Shown here: positions 1 to 9,500 of the stretch, one piece after another
How the letters are laid out: each line of letters begins with the position of its first letter
Position numbering within the stretch: the stretch's first letter is position 1
Origin: Streptomyces sp. SAJ15
GTDB taxonomy: Bacteria > Actinomycetota > Actinomycetes > Streptomycetales > Streptomycetaceae
NCBI RefSeq assembly: GCF_007595705.1
Contig: NZ_NISY01000009.1
Coordinates: forward strand, 186,001 to 250,000
Direction of reading: 5' to 3'
Length of the DNA: 64,000 bases
Notes under the pieces: model-generated
The model's input: only the letters and a program-made list of their open reading frames with translations
Told to the model about the DNA's origin: nothing
Databases searched by the model: none
Made by a program: the position numbers and the translations under genes

Positions 1-7
1 CGCACCA

Positions 8-1561
8 GTGACCAGTGAGGTGGGCATGATGCGCCAGTACTACCACCGTGACCGTCTGGTCGAGGTGGAACAACTGGACGACGTGATCGCGGTCCGCGTC
101 GACGGAGACGCCCGCGGCGCCGCCGCCCCCGGGGCGGACCTGGGGACGAGCGCCCGTGGAGCGCTGCGCGAGGCCCACATCGACGAGGAGACCACCGCGG
201 CCTTCGCGCGGGCCCGCTGGCAGTTCATCACCCCCAGTGCGCGCGCCCGCGAGACGCTGGCCGCCGGTGAGGGTCTGCCCGGGGCGACGGCGGTCGGTAC
301 GGTGATCCGCCGACCCAACGGCAGGGTCGGCATCGCCACCGACCTGTTGAACGTCCAACTGGTCCCCTCGCTCTCGCCGGCCGAGGCGGAGCGGGAGATG
401 GAGGCGGCCGGCCTCCAGGTGGTGAACAGGCTCACCTTCGCGGAGAACCTCTACGAGGTGCGCACCACGACGGCCGAGGACGCGCTCGCGGCGTCGACCG
501 CCCTGCACGAGAACGGGAGTTTCGTCTTCGCCGAGCCCTCCTTCGTGGAGCATGTGCCGCCGCGGTCGGCCCCGACCGACCCCCGGTACCCGGAGCAGTG
601 GCAGTGGCACAACACCGGAGCCGCGGGCGGCACCGCCGGGGCGGACGTCAACATCGAGCCGGCCTGGGACCGCACCTCCGGAGCCGGCCTCCGCGTCGCG
701 GTCATCGACACCGGCTTCGACACCGGGCACGAGGACCTCGCCGCCGGAGTGGGTCCGATGTCCGGCTTCTACCGCAGCGGAGTGGCGGGAGCGACCTTCC
801 GGCAGGGCACCGCGGACATGCCGGACAGCGACCACGGCACCTTCTGCGCCGGCATGGTCGGGGCGCGGCGCGACAACGGACTCGGCGGCGTCGGCGCGGC
901 CCCCGAATGCGAGCTGACGCTGCTGGCGTGCCTGGAGGACCAGGTCGACACCCAGACCACGCTCGCCCGCGCGGTGGCCTACGCGGCGAACCCCGCGACG
1001 GAGCTCCCCGGGGCCGACCCGGCGGATGGGGCGGACGTCCTCGTCTGCAGCCTGGGGCCGAACGGCGCGGACTGGGATCTGACCAGCACGCTGGAGCTCG
1101 CCCTCGAGGGCGCCGCCGCGGGCGGCCGCCAGGGGAAGGGGCTGGCGATCTTCTGGGCGGCGAGCAACGGCAGGAACGTCGATGTCATGAAGGACGAGGT
1201 CGTCTCGCATCCCGATGTGATCGCCGTGGTGCGGTCCACCCGCAAGGACCTCGAGGACAACGCCGCCCGGGGTCCGGAGGTCGAACTGATCGCCCCCGGG
1301 GTCGGCGTGTTCAGCACCGAGTCGGGCGACGCCTACGCCACCGACACCGGCACCAGCTACGCCGCGCCGTGCGCGGCGGGCTGCGCCGCGCTGGCGCTGT
1401 CGGTCAACCCCGAACTGACCCGAGATCAGCTGCGCGCGATCATGCGCGACTCCGCCGACAAGATCGGCGGGGTGGCCTACCCGGCCGGGCACAACGACGA
1501 CTACGGCTTCGGGCGCGTGAACGCGTGCGAAGCCGTGCTGCTCGCCGCCACGGCCGTGTGA
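8..1561 (+). CDS. S8 (subtilisin-like) serine peptidase
   Basis: About 517 residues. The catalytic triad is visible in order: Asp in VIDTGFDTGHEDL, His in DHGTFCAGM and Ser in GTSYAAPCAAG, with a probable oxyanion Asn in AASNGRN. About 200 residues precede the peptidase domain and look like a propeptide-type N-terminal region (TFAENLYEVR... FAEPSF...). No signal peptide is apparent, so a cytosolic or unconventionally exported enzyme is more likely than a classical secreted subtilisin. The GTG at 8 is the first start in the window, but the frame is open to the left edge. The ATG at 26, six bases after GTGAGG, has the best ribosome site. A small unknown gene and an M14 carboxypeptidase follow on the same strand, suggesting endo- and exo-proteolysis of a common substrate. 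The family call is secure; the substrate is unknown. Confidence 0.93.
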   Translation: MTSEVGMMRQYYHRDRLVEVEQLDDVIAVRVDGDARGAAAPGADLGTSARGALREAHIDEETTAAFARARWQFITPSARARETLAAGEGLPGATAVGTVIRRPNGRVGIATDLLNVQLVPSLSPAEAEREMEAAGLQVVNRLTFAENLYEVRTTTAEDALAASTALHENGSFVFAEPSFVEHVPPRSAPTDPRYPEQWQWHNTGAAGGTAGADVNIEPAWDRTSGAGLRVAVIDTGFDTGHEDLAAGVGPMSGFYRSGVAGATFRQGTADMPDSDHGTFCAGMVGARRDNGLGGVGAAPECELTLLACLEDQVDTQTTLARAVAYAANPATELPGADPADGADVLVCSLGPNGADWDLTSTLELALEGAAAGGRQGKGLAIFWAASNGRNVDVMKDEVVSHPDVIAVVRSTRKDLEDNAARGPEVELIAPGVGVFSTESGDAYATDTGTSYAAPCAAGCAALALSVNPELTRDQLRAIMRDSADKIGGVAYPAGHNDDYGFGRVNACEAVLLAATAV

Positions 1562-1635
1562 CGGGCGGCGCGCACCGCCGCGGCGTGGCGGGCGCGCCCC
1601 CGTAGTCGAGCACGCCGACGAGTGCACACAGGGAC

Positions 1636-1974
1636 ATGACCATGAGCGAAGAACCTCCGGCGGAGGAGCCGGTCCTGCGATGCCATGTGGTGGCCCGGAC
1701 CACGGAGGAGCTCCGGGCGTTCATCGACGAGGTGCGGCCCGACGTCGGCTGCCGGGCCGTCGCCCGGGCCTCGGGGGAGGGCGTCGGCATCGATCTCTAC
1801 CTGAAGCAGGGTCAGCTCGACCGGGCCCGCTCGGCCCGGTCGGCGCCGGCCGTGACCATCATGCCGGTGGAGAACGTCACCGAGAACTGGACCGCCCGCA
1901 AGGGGGAGGTCGGCCACGGCGACCGCTACGCGCGCCGCGGGGCGGTTCCGCACGGCCTGGGACGAAAGGAGTGA
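1636..1974 (+). CDS. Small conserved-looking protein between two peptidase genes
   Basis: A 112-residue acidic/basic mixed protein without signal peptide, membrane segment or recognisable domain. I do not recognise the family. It lies 74 bp after the S8 peptidase and ends 3 bp before the GTG of the M14 carboxypeptidase, whose ribosome site (AAAGGAG) lies inside its last codons. It is therefore co-transcribed and probably translationally coupled. ATG codons at 1636 and 1642 are both possible starts. Position suggests a partner, inhibitor or substrate of the flanking peptidases, which is inference only. Confidence 0.7.
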   Translation: MTMSEEPPAEEPVLRCHVVARTTEELRAFIDEVRPDVGCRAVARASGEGVGIDLYLKQGQLDRARSARSAPAVTIMPVENVTENWTARKGEVGHGDRYARRGAVPHGLGRKE

Positions 1975-1977
1975 GCG

Positions 1978-3108
1978 GTGTATCTCAACGTGGCCGAGAT
2001 CGAATCGGCCATCACCAGCCTGGAGGGCGCCTACCCCGGGATGGCGGAGATCGTCGTCCCGCCGTATCCCACCCATGAGGGGCGTACGACCTCGCTCCTG
2101 CGCGTCGGCGCGCACGCCGCCGAGGCGGTGGACGGCGTGTTGATGCTCGGCGGGGTGCACGCCCGTGAATGGGTGCCGCCCGACGCGCTGGTGTCGCTCG
2201 CCGCCGACCTGCTGGAGGCGCGGGCGAACGGCACGGGGCTCTCCTACGGCGGGTCGTCGTTCACGGCGGGGCAGATCGAGGGGTTGCTGGACACCCTCAA
2301 CCTGTTCTTCTTCCCCTGCGTCAACCCCGACGGCCGGGCGCACAGCCAGACCACGGCGGGGATGTGGCGGAAGAACCGCCGGCCCGCCCCCGCCGGGCAC
2401 ACGGCCCCCTCCTGCGTGGGGGTCGACCTCAACCGGAACTTCGATTTCCTGTGGGACCACGTGGTGAAGTTCGCCGCCGACTCGGGCGTCCGGACCTCGG
2501 CCGACCCCTGCGACCCCCAGGTGTACCGGGGCCCTTCGGCCGGTTCGGAGCCCGAGACGCAGAACGTCGGCTGGGCGCTCGACGCCTTCCCGCGCGTCCG
2601 GTGGCTGATCGACGTCCACAGCGCGGTCCCGGTCATCCTGCACATCTGGGGTGACGACCAGAACCAGAGCACCACTCCCGGCGACAACTTCACCAACCCG
2701 GCCCTCGACGGGGTCCGCGGCCGGCCGAACGACGGCATCGGCGAGTACCTCACCACACAGAACCTCGACATCCTCGGACGCCTGGGGAAGCGGATCAACG
2801 ACGCGGTGTTCGCGGTGCGCTCGGTGGACTACGGCGTGGAGCAGGCGTACGGCCTCTACCCCACCTCCGGCACCAGCGACGACTACGCGTTCAGCCGGCA
2901 CATCGCCAACCCTGGCGCCACCAAGGTGTTCGGGTTCACCATCGAGTGCGGCTCCAGCTTCCAGCCGCCGTACAGCGAGGCCGAGCACGTGATCCGCGAG
3001 GTGTCGGCCGGGCTGGTGGCCTTCGGGCTCGGCGCACAGGAGATCACCGACGGTCACGCGACACGGGCCGCTGGGCTGGCGGGCAGCGGCCGCTCCACCG
3101 CGGAGTGA
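1978..3108 (+). CDS. M14 family zinc carboxypeptidase
   Basis: A 376-residue protein with the M14 signature: zinc ligands H and E in GVHAREWVPPDAL, the third zinc His in IDVHSAV, the substrate-binding LNRNFDFLW element and the catalytic Glu in FTIECGSSFQPPYSE. It should remove C-terminal residues from peptides. No signal peptide is seen, unlike most secreted actinomycete M14 enzymes, which matches the cytosolic look of the upstream S8 peptidase. The GTG start at 1978 follows AAAGGAG by about 7 bp and the preceding gene's stop by 3 bp, so the three genes form one operon. The C-terminus beyond the catalytic Glu is short (about 55 residues) and rich in small residues. Confidence 0.93.
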   Translation: MYLNVAEIESAITSLEGAYPGMAEIVVPPYPTHEGRTTSLLRVGAHAAEAVDGVLMLGGVHAREWVPPDALVSLAADLLEARANGTGLSYGGSSFTAGQIEGLLDTLNLFFFPCVNPDGRAHSQTTAGMWRKNRRPAPAGHTAPSCVGVDLNRNFDFLWDHVVKFAADSGVRTSADPCDPQVYRGPSAGSEPETQNVGWALDAFPRVRWLIDVHSAVPVILHIWGDDQNQSTTPGDNFTNPALDGVRGRPNDGIGEYLTTQNLDILGRLGKRINDAVFAVRSVDYGVEQAYGLYPTSGTSDDYAFSRHIANPGATKVFGFTIECGSSFQPPYSEAEHVIREVSAGLVAFGLGAQEITDGHATRAAGLAGSGRSTAE

Positions 3109-3486
3109 TCCGGCCCCCGCGCTCGCGGAGGTCGCCCCCGCGCTCGCGGAGGGATCCGACACCCGCCCTCGCGGGGGTGGTTCCGGCGCCCACGGACGCC
3201 CGGCCGCGGGCGCCGAGTGCCGCCGAGAGGGCCATCGCGGTGATCGTTCAGCGACCCATGGGCACCGATTATCGGACAATCAAGCAACCGCCCCCAGATC
3301 GCCGGATTGAGTCGTTTGAGACGCCGAAGGACCCGTGAGCCGTGAATCACTGCGGGTGACGTTAACGTTACAGGTGTGCGCGGTTCGCTTTTCGGTCGAC
3401 GGAAGTTGCCCGGATCGCGGGCGTAAATGACCAAAAATATCCGTCATTTTTGACTGGTCCCGGCGTCATCCCCAAATGTCTGTCAA
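3109..3486. other. Intergenic region between protease operon and NRPS locus
   Basis: No gene is seen. The left part (3113-3180) holds two direct copies of a 17-bp GC-rich unit (GCCCCCGCGCTCGCGGA) and inverted segments that could terminate the protease operon. The right part (about 3245-3486) is unusually AT-rich for this genome and contains a dyad at 3356-3371. It is the likely promoter region of the MFS/NRPS locus. Confidence 0.5.
3356..3371. promoter_or_regulatory. 16-bp dyad, candidate operator upstream of the NRPS locus
   Basis: GTGACGTTAACGTTAC is a palindrome with one mismatch, containing the perfect core ACGTTAACGT. It sits in AT-rich DNA about 115 bp before the exporter start, a sensible place for a repressor or activator site. 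No matching regulator gene is obvious nearby apart from the GntR-like gene at 18450. Confidence 0.4.
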
Positions 3487-4749
3487 GTGTTGTTAATAAA
3501 GCCTCGGGACGGCAGCCCCTTACGGCATCTCGACTTCCGGTTGTTGCTGGCAGGCGCCGCGGTGAGCCAGATCGGCGCCCAGGTGACCCTCGTGGCGCTG
3601 CCGCTGGTCGCCGTGGTCGAACTCGACGCCTCCCCGATGGAGGCCGGGCTGCTGACCGCCTCCGAGACGGCGGCGTTTCTGCTGGTCGGATTGGTGGCGG
3701 GGGCCTGGGTGGACCGCGTGCGGCGGCTGCCGGTGCTGCTGCGCGCGGATGTCGTCCGGGCCCTGGCGATGGTCAGCCTGCCGATCGCCGCCTGGGCCGG
3801 GGCCCTGACCATGGCGCAGCTGTACCTGGTCGCCCTGGTGACGGGTGTGGCCACCGTCTTCTTCGACGTCGCGCACCAGAGCTACCTGCCGACGCTGCTG
3901 CCGCGCGAGCAGCTGGTGGCGGGCAACGGTGCGCTGGAGGCCGCGCGTTCGGCGTCGCAGGTGGCGGGCCCGGGGCTGGGTGGCGGTCTGGTGCAGCTCC
4001 TCGGGGCGCCGTTCGCCCTGCTGGCCGACGCCCTCGGCTATCTGGCCTCCGCCCTCTTCCTGCGCGGCATCCGCACCCGCGAGGCGGCGCCCGCGCCCGC
4101 CGCGCAGGCGTCGTTGCGCGCCCAGATCCTCGAGGGGCTGGCCTTCGTCTTCCGGCATCCGGTGCTGCGCATGATCGCCTGTGCCACCGCGGTCGCCAAC
4201 TTCTTCACCGCGATGCTCGTCGCCGTCCAGACGGTGTTCCTGGTGCGCGTGCTGGAACTCGCGCCGGGTGCCATGGGGCTGATGATGTCCGTCTCGGCGG
4301 TGGGCGGACTGGCCGGCGCGCTGTGCGCGGGTGCCCTGGCCCGCGCGGTCGGGCAGGCACGCGTCATCTGGCTGTCGACCGTCCTCAGCGGGCCGTTCGC
4401 CCTGCTGTGGCCGCTGGCCGGCCGGGGCGCCGCCGCCGTCTGGTTCGCGCTCGGCTCCGCGGTCGTCTTCTTCGGCGCCGTCGTCTACAACGTCGCCCAG
4501 GTCAGCTTCCGGCAACTGCTCTGCCCCGACGAACTGCTCGGCCGGATGAACGCCACCCTGCGCTTCGTGGTCTGGGGCACGATGCCGCTGGGCGCCCTCG
4601 CCGGCGGCGCCATCGCCGAGACGGCCGGGCCGCGCTCCGCCGTCTGGGTCTGCGCCACCGGGATCCTGCTGGTCCCGGTGCCCCTCCTGCTCTCGCCGCT
4701 GCGCCGGCTGCGCGACCTGCCGACGGCGCCGGCCGCCGCGACGGGCTGA
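3487..4749 (+). CDS. MFS transporter, probable NRPS product exporter
   Basis: A 420-residue, strongly hydrophobic protein of the EntS/MFS_3-like drug exporter type. The N-terminus (FRLLLAGAAVSQIGAQVTL) is the usual first helix, VDRVRRLPVLLRADVVRA matches the loop 2-3 signature region, and the central loop (RAQILEGLAFVFRHPVLR) is typical of this subgroup. About 12 helices can be placed. The GTG at 3487 has no clear ribosome site and is followed at once by TTG, so the start is uncertain and may be leaderless. It leads the NRPS gene string (next gene 188 bp downstream), as exporters of siderophores and peptides often do. Confidence 0.88.
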   Translation: MLLIKPRDGSPLRHLDFRLLLAGAAVSQIGAQVTLVALPLVAVVELDASPMEAGLLTASETAAFLLVGLVAGAWVDRVRRLPVLLRADVVRALAMVSLPIAAWAGALTMAQLYLVALVTGVATVFFDVAHQSYLPTLLPREQLVAGNGALEAARSASQVAGPGLGGGLVQLLGAPFALLADALGYLASALFLRGIRTREAAPAPAAQASLRAQILEGLAFVFRHPVLRMIACATAVANFFTAMLVAVQTVFLVRVLELAPGAMGLMMSVSAVGGLAGALCAGALARAVGQARVIWLSTVLSGPFALLWPLAGRGAAAVWFALGSAVVFFGAVVYNVAQVSFRQLLCPDELLGRMNATLRFVVWGTMPLGALAGGAIAETAGPRSAVWVCATGILLVPVPLLLSPLRRLRDLPTAPAAATG

Positions 4750-4937
4750 GGTGCCCGTCGCCGCGTCTCTCCTCCCACGATCTCCTCTCCCCCTCGGCGG
4801 TCCACCGCTTCGCGAGCGCCCCCGCCCGGCATTCGGGTGCCCGTCCGCTCGCCCCTCACGCGTGTCACGCCTCGCCCCCCCTCGCGTCCTTCTTCTGTCC
4901 ACGAGCCGTCGCGCCATCCGGCGCGCGGGAGGTCATC

Positions 4938-6458
4938 GTGCAGCCCACGAGCATCACTTCGTCCTATCTCACCCGCTTCGAGGCCCTTGATCGAGGCGCC
5001 GGCGCCTTCGACGGCACGCCGTTGCCGGTCACCGGCGCACAGCGGCGATTCGTCCTGGCCCAGCGGCTCCACCCGCAGGGCCGCCCCACCCTGGTCCCGC
5101 TGTTCTTCACCTTCCCGGCGGGGACGGTCGACCCGGAGCGGCTGCACGCGGCCGCCGGGCATCTGGCCGCCACGCACCCGGCGCTGCGGGCCCGCCCGCT
5201 GGTGCGCCGCGGGGTGCCGGTCCAGGTGATCGGCGCGCCCGACGCCGAGGTGCGCCGGGTGCGGCCGCGCCCCGGGGAGGGTGCCGCCGGCGCACTGCTG
5301 TCCGCCCTGGGCGACTGGCCGGCGGCGGGGCCCCCGCTGCGGCTCTTCCTCGCCGCCGACGCCGAAACCACCGGGGCCGAAACCACTGGGGCCGAAACCT
5401 CCGGCACCGGCGTCGAACCCGAAGCCGGCGACGGCGGCCGGGGGCGGGAGATCCTGGCGATCGTCATGGACCACACGGTCTGCGACGAACAGTCGCTGGG
5501 CCAGATCATGGCGGATCTGGGCGCCGCCTACCGCGATCGCCTCGGGCCGCGGGACGTGCCCGCCGAGACCCTGGCCGACGGGGTGTCCGCGTACGCCGAG
5601 GCCGTGCGGCTCCAACTCGCCGCCGAGGAGCGGGCGTCCTCGGCGGCCTCCCTCGGATACTGGGCCGAGCGTCTGGCCGCGCTCCAACCGCCGTCGGACC
5701 CGCCCTCGGTCCAGGGGGCCGCGCCCGGAGGAGGCTCGGGCGGCGCCGCGGACACCGGGGCCGCGGGGCGCCGGCTGGCGCTCGACGGCGACGCTCGGGC
5801 CGCGGCCTTCCCCACCGTGCTCGACGCCTGCGTCTCCGCCGCGCGGACGCTCCACGGACGGCGTTCGGTGCCGGCCCTGGGCTATCCGTGGGGCGGGCGG
5901 CCGGCCGCGGCACCGCCGGTGCTCGGCTGCTTCCTCAACACCGTCCCCCACCCGGCCGACGACCTGGGCCGGACCGAGCGCGCCTCCGCCTGGTGGGACG
6001 ACCTCGACCACGCCGACGCCCCGTTCGACGAGGTGGTCCACGCGGCCCGGCGGGCCCGGGTGCCCTGGTCGGGGCGGCTCGACGGGCTCGTCACCTTCGA
6101 GGACCTGCACCGCCGGCCGCCGCTGCGGCTCGGCGGCGTCGTCGGGCGCGAGATCCACCTCGACGGGCGCCCCCTCCAGGCTCCGTTCGCCGTGTCCGTC
6201 TCCTACGGAGCCGACCTGCTGGTCCGCATGGCCTGGGACCGGGCGGTCATCCCCGACCACCGCGCGGAGGACGCCTTCGAGGCGCTGGTCGCCGCGCTGG
6301 GCCAGCACGGGGCCGGGACTCCCGAGCGCCGCGACCCGGTGCCGCGCGACGACCGCGCGGCCCCACCGTCCCCCTCCCCCGCCTCCGAGCCCGATCCCTC
6401 CGACCCCCGCACCACCGCGGCGCCCCTGACGGCCGCCGCGCCGACGCGGCCGAACTGA
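4938..6458 (+). CDS. Free-standing NRPS condensation-like protein
   Basis: 506 residues matching a condensation (C) domain alone. TGAQRRFVLAQRL resembles motif C1, and CFLNTVPHP resembles the later C5-type motif. The active-site motif reads DHTVCDEQS where the family has HHxxxDG: the first His is Asp, while the second (catalytic) His and the Asp are kept, but the Gly after Asp is Glu. It could therefore still condense or could serve as a modified or structural C protein. The start is set by GGGAGG at 4927-4932, 5 bp before GTG. There is an Ala/Glu/Thr tandem insert (5361-5405) and a Pro-rich tail. It may supply the condensation step missing from the A-PCP-A-PCP protein at 11256. Confidence 0.8.
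   Translation: MQPTSITSSYLTRFEALDRGAGAFDGTPLPVTGAQRRFVLAQRLHPQGRPTLVPLFFTFPAGTVDPERLHAAAGHLAATHPALRARPLVRRGVPVQVIGAPDAEVRRVRPRPGEGAAGALLSALGDWPAAGPPLRLFLAADAETTGAETTGAETSGTGVEPEAGDGGRGREILAIVMDHTVCDEQSLGQIMADLGAAYRDRLGPRDVPAETLADGVSAYAEAVRLQLAAEERASSAASLGYWAERLAALQPPSDPPSVQGAAPGGGSGGAADTGAAGRRLALDGDARAAAFPTVLDACVSAARTLHGRRSVPALGYPWGGRPAAAPPVLGCFLNTVPHPADDLGRTERASAWWDDLDHADAPFDEVVHAARRARVPWSGRLDGLVTFEDLHRRPPLRLGGVVGREIHLDGRPLQAPFAVSVSYGADLLVRMAWDRAVIPDHRAEDAFEALVAALGQHGAGTPERRDPVPRDDRAAPPSPSPASEPDPSDPRTTAAPLTAAAPTRPN
5361..5405 (+). repeat. Three tandem 15-bp units inside the condensation gene
   Basis: Units GCCGAAACCACCGGG, GCCGAAACCACTGGG and GCCGAAACCTCCGGC encode AETTG, AETTG and AETSG. 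They lie in a surface-loop position of the condensation fold, shortly before the DHTVCDEQS motif. Confidence 0.85.
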
Positions 6459-6562
6459 GCCCACCGGCCCACTCGCCGCACCGCCCCTCCGGCCCGTGCC
6501 GTCCGACCGACGCGCGGCGTCCGGAACCCCTACCGACGACCTGCCGACCGGAAAGGTTGACC

Positions 6563-9500
6563 ATGTTCGGACTCTCCACATCCCAGGAGATCGTCTGGCT
6601 GCACGAGCAGATGCTCCCCGGCAGCCGCGCCTACAACTTCACCGCCACCATCGATCTGCGGGGCGCCCTCGACGAGGCCGCGCTCCGGGACGGGCTGGCG
6701 GCCTCGCTGGAGCGACACCCCGGGCTGCGCCTGGAGCTCGTCGACTCCCCCAGCGGACTGCCCGGCCAGCGGGTCCGGGAGAACTGCGCGCCCCGGCTGC
6801 GCACGCTCGACCTCGGTGACGCCGAGGACCCCGAGGCCGCCTTCGCCGAGCTGCTGCGCTCCGAGGCCGAGACGCCGCTGGACACCTACGAGGCGCCGCT
6901 GCTGCGCTGGTGCCTGGTCCGCCTCGGCCCCGAGCACCACCGGCTCATCCACGTCGAGCACCACCTCGTCCACGACGGGCACTCCTTCGCCATCCTGCTC
7001 CGGGACGTGTTCACCGTCTACCGCGGGCGCGTCCTCGGCGAGTCGGTCGCCCTGCCGTCCGCCCCCTCGTACACCGACCACGTCGCGGCCGCCGACGGCG
7101 ACGACCGCGCGGCACGCCGGGAGGCCGGCCTCGCGCACTGGCGGCGCGAGCTGGCCGACGCCTCCTTCGACCTGCCGCTGCCGGGCCTCGCCCGACCGGG
7201 GGCGCGCCGCCGGCACGCGGGCGGCCAACTGCGGCAGACCATCGACGCGGAGCTCGCCGAGCGGCTGCGCGCCCACAGCCGCGCCCAGGGCCACACGCCC
7301 TTCTCGACGCTGCTGACGCTCTTCGCCGAACTGCTGCGCCGCCACAGCGGACGCGCCGACCTCGTCGTGGGCACGGCCGTGGGCAACCGCCCGGAAGGGT
7401 TCGAGCAGACCGCCGGCATGTTCGTCAACACCATCCCGCTGCGGTTGCGGCTGGACCCGGCGGCCGGGGCCGACGAGGCGGTGGACGAGGTCACCGACGG
7501 CCTCATCCGCGGGCTGCCGCACCAGGACGTGCCCGTGCAGCTGCTCACCCGTGAGCTGGGCCTGCACACCACGGGCGCGGACAACCCCCTGTTCAGCGTG
7601 ATGTTCAGCGCCCATGACGCGGCTCTGCCGGAGATCGAGGTGCCGGGGCTGGACGTCTCGCTGTTCGAAGGGTTCAACACCGGGACGACCCGCTTCGACC
7701 TGGACCTCGTTCTCATCCCCGACGACCGCCGTACCGTCGGCCCGCGCCGGGGCGTCGCCGGCATGACGCTGGTCTGGGACTACGACCGGGATCTGTTCGA
7801 CGAGGGCGCCACCCGGCTGCTCTCGGAGCGCTTCCTCGATCTCCTGGGCGCCTACCTGGACTCCCCCACCGCGCCGTTGGCCGGCCTCGCCCCCGCGCCG
7901 GTCGCCCCGCGGGACGCCGCGGCCCCCCTCGCGAGCGCCGCCGCCACCGCCCCGGGCGCCGCCGCGGCGTCGGGGAACGACGCGGCGGCCGAGGTCGACA
8001 CGACGCCGGAGGTCGACGCGGTCCTCGACCCGGCCGCCCGGGCCGAGTCCGGTCTCGTCGCCCTGCTCAGCGGCGCCCGGAAGATCACCTATGGTGAACT
8101 CGATCGACTGGTCGAGGAGTTGGCCGGGCGGTTGCGTGCCGCGGGCGTGCGGGCCGGGCAGCCCGTGGCGGCGGTGCTGCCGCGCGGGGTGGACACGGTG
8201 GTGTCGCTGCTCGCCTGTCTGCGCACCGGGGCGGTCTACAGCCCGCTGTCGCCGAACGACCCGACGAACCGGCTGGAGACGCTGCTGCGCCGGCTGCGCC
8301 CGGCACTGGTCCTGACCGACCGGCAGAGCGCGCTCTCCCTCCCCGCCGAGGGGCCGGTGCCGGTCGCGCTGCTCGACGCGGACGGCGCCTTCCCCGCGGC
8401 CGCGCCCGCCGACGCCGTGGAGCGCGTCGACGGCGCCGCGTACGTCATCCACACCTCCGGCTCCACGGGGCTGCCGAAGGCCGTCGCCGTCGGCCGGTCC
8501 GCGCTGGCCCACCACGCCACGACCGTGGCCGGGCGGTTCGCGCTGAGCCCTGGGGACCGGGTGCTGCTGTTCGCCCAGCCCTCCTTCGACGTGGCCCTGG
8601 AGGAGGTGCTGCCGTCGCTGCTGGCGGGGGCGTGCCTGGTGGTCCCGCAGCGCGAGGTCCCGACGGCGGCCGAGCTGATCGCCGTGCTGGCGGCCCGCCG
8701 GGTCACCGTCGCCAACCTGCCCACGAGCTATCTGCTCGCCGTGCGCGAGGAGCTGTGCGAGGCGCTCGCCGACGGGCTGTGGGAGCCGCGGCTGCTGGTC
8801 GTGGGCGGCGAGCGGCTGCCCGCCGCGGCGCTGCGGGAGGTGCTGGCCGCCACGGACGCGACGGTGCTCAACGCCTACGGGGTGACCGAGGCGACCATCA
8901 CCTCCACCGTGCACGAGGTCTCCGCCGTGGCGGCCGAGGCCGAGGCGGAGACCGAGGTCCCGTTGGGCACCGAGCTGCCGGGCATGACGGTGCACGTCCT
9001 GGATACGGGGCTGCGCCCGCTGCCACCGGGGGCGGTCGGCGAACTCGCCGTGTCCGGGGCCGGGCTCGCCCGGGGCTACCTGGGCGGCGCCGAGGCGGCC
9101 GAGGCCACCGCGGCCCGGTTCGTCGCGGTGCCGGCGCTCGGCGGTGAGCGGGTCTACCTCACCGGCGACCTCGGCTACCGGGACCGCGACGGCCTGCTGT
9201 GGTTCCTGGGCCGCCGGGACCACCAGATCAAGCTGCGCGGGTACCGCATCGAGCTGGAGGAGATCGAGGCCGCGGCCTCCGCCGAGTTCGGCGGCCGGTC
9301 CTGCGCGGTGGTCCTCGACCGGGACGCGGCCGGCGGCCCCTGCCTGACCGGCTTCCTCGACGGCGGCGCGGAGCCCGACCAGGCGCTGCTGCACAAGACG
9401 CTGTCCGCGCGGCTGCCCGCGGCGCTCGTTCCCGCGCGCTGGATCCGGTTGGAGACCATGCCGCTGCTCCCGGGCGGCAAGCCGAACCGGGGCGCGCTGA

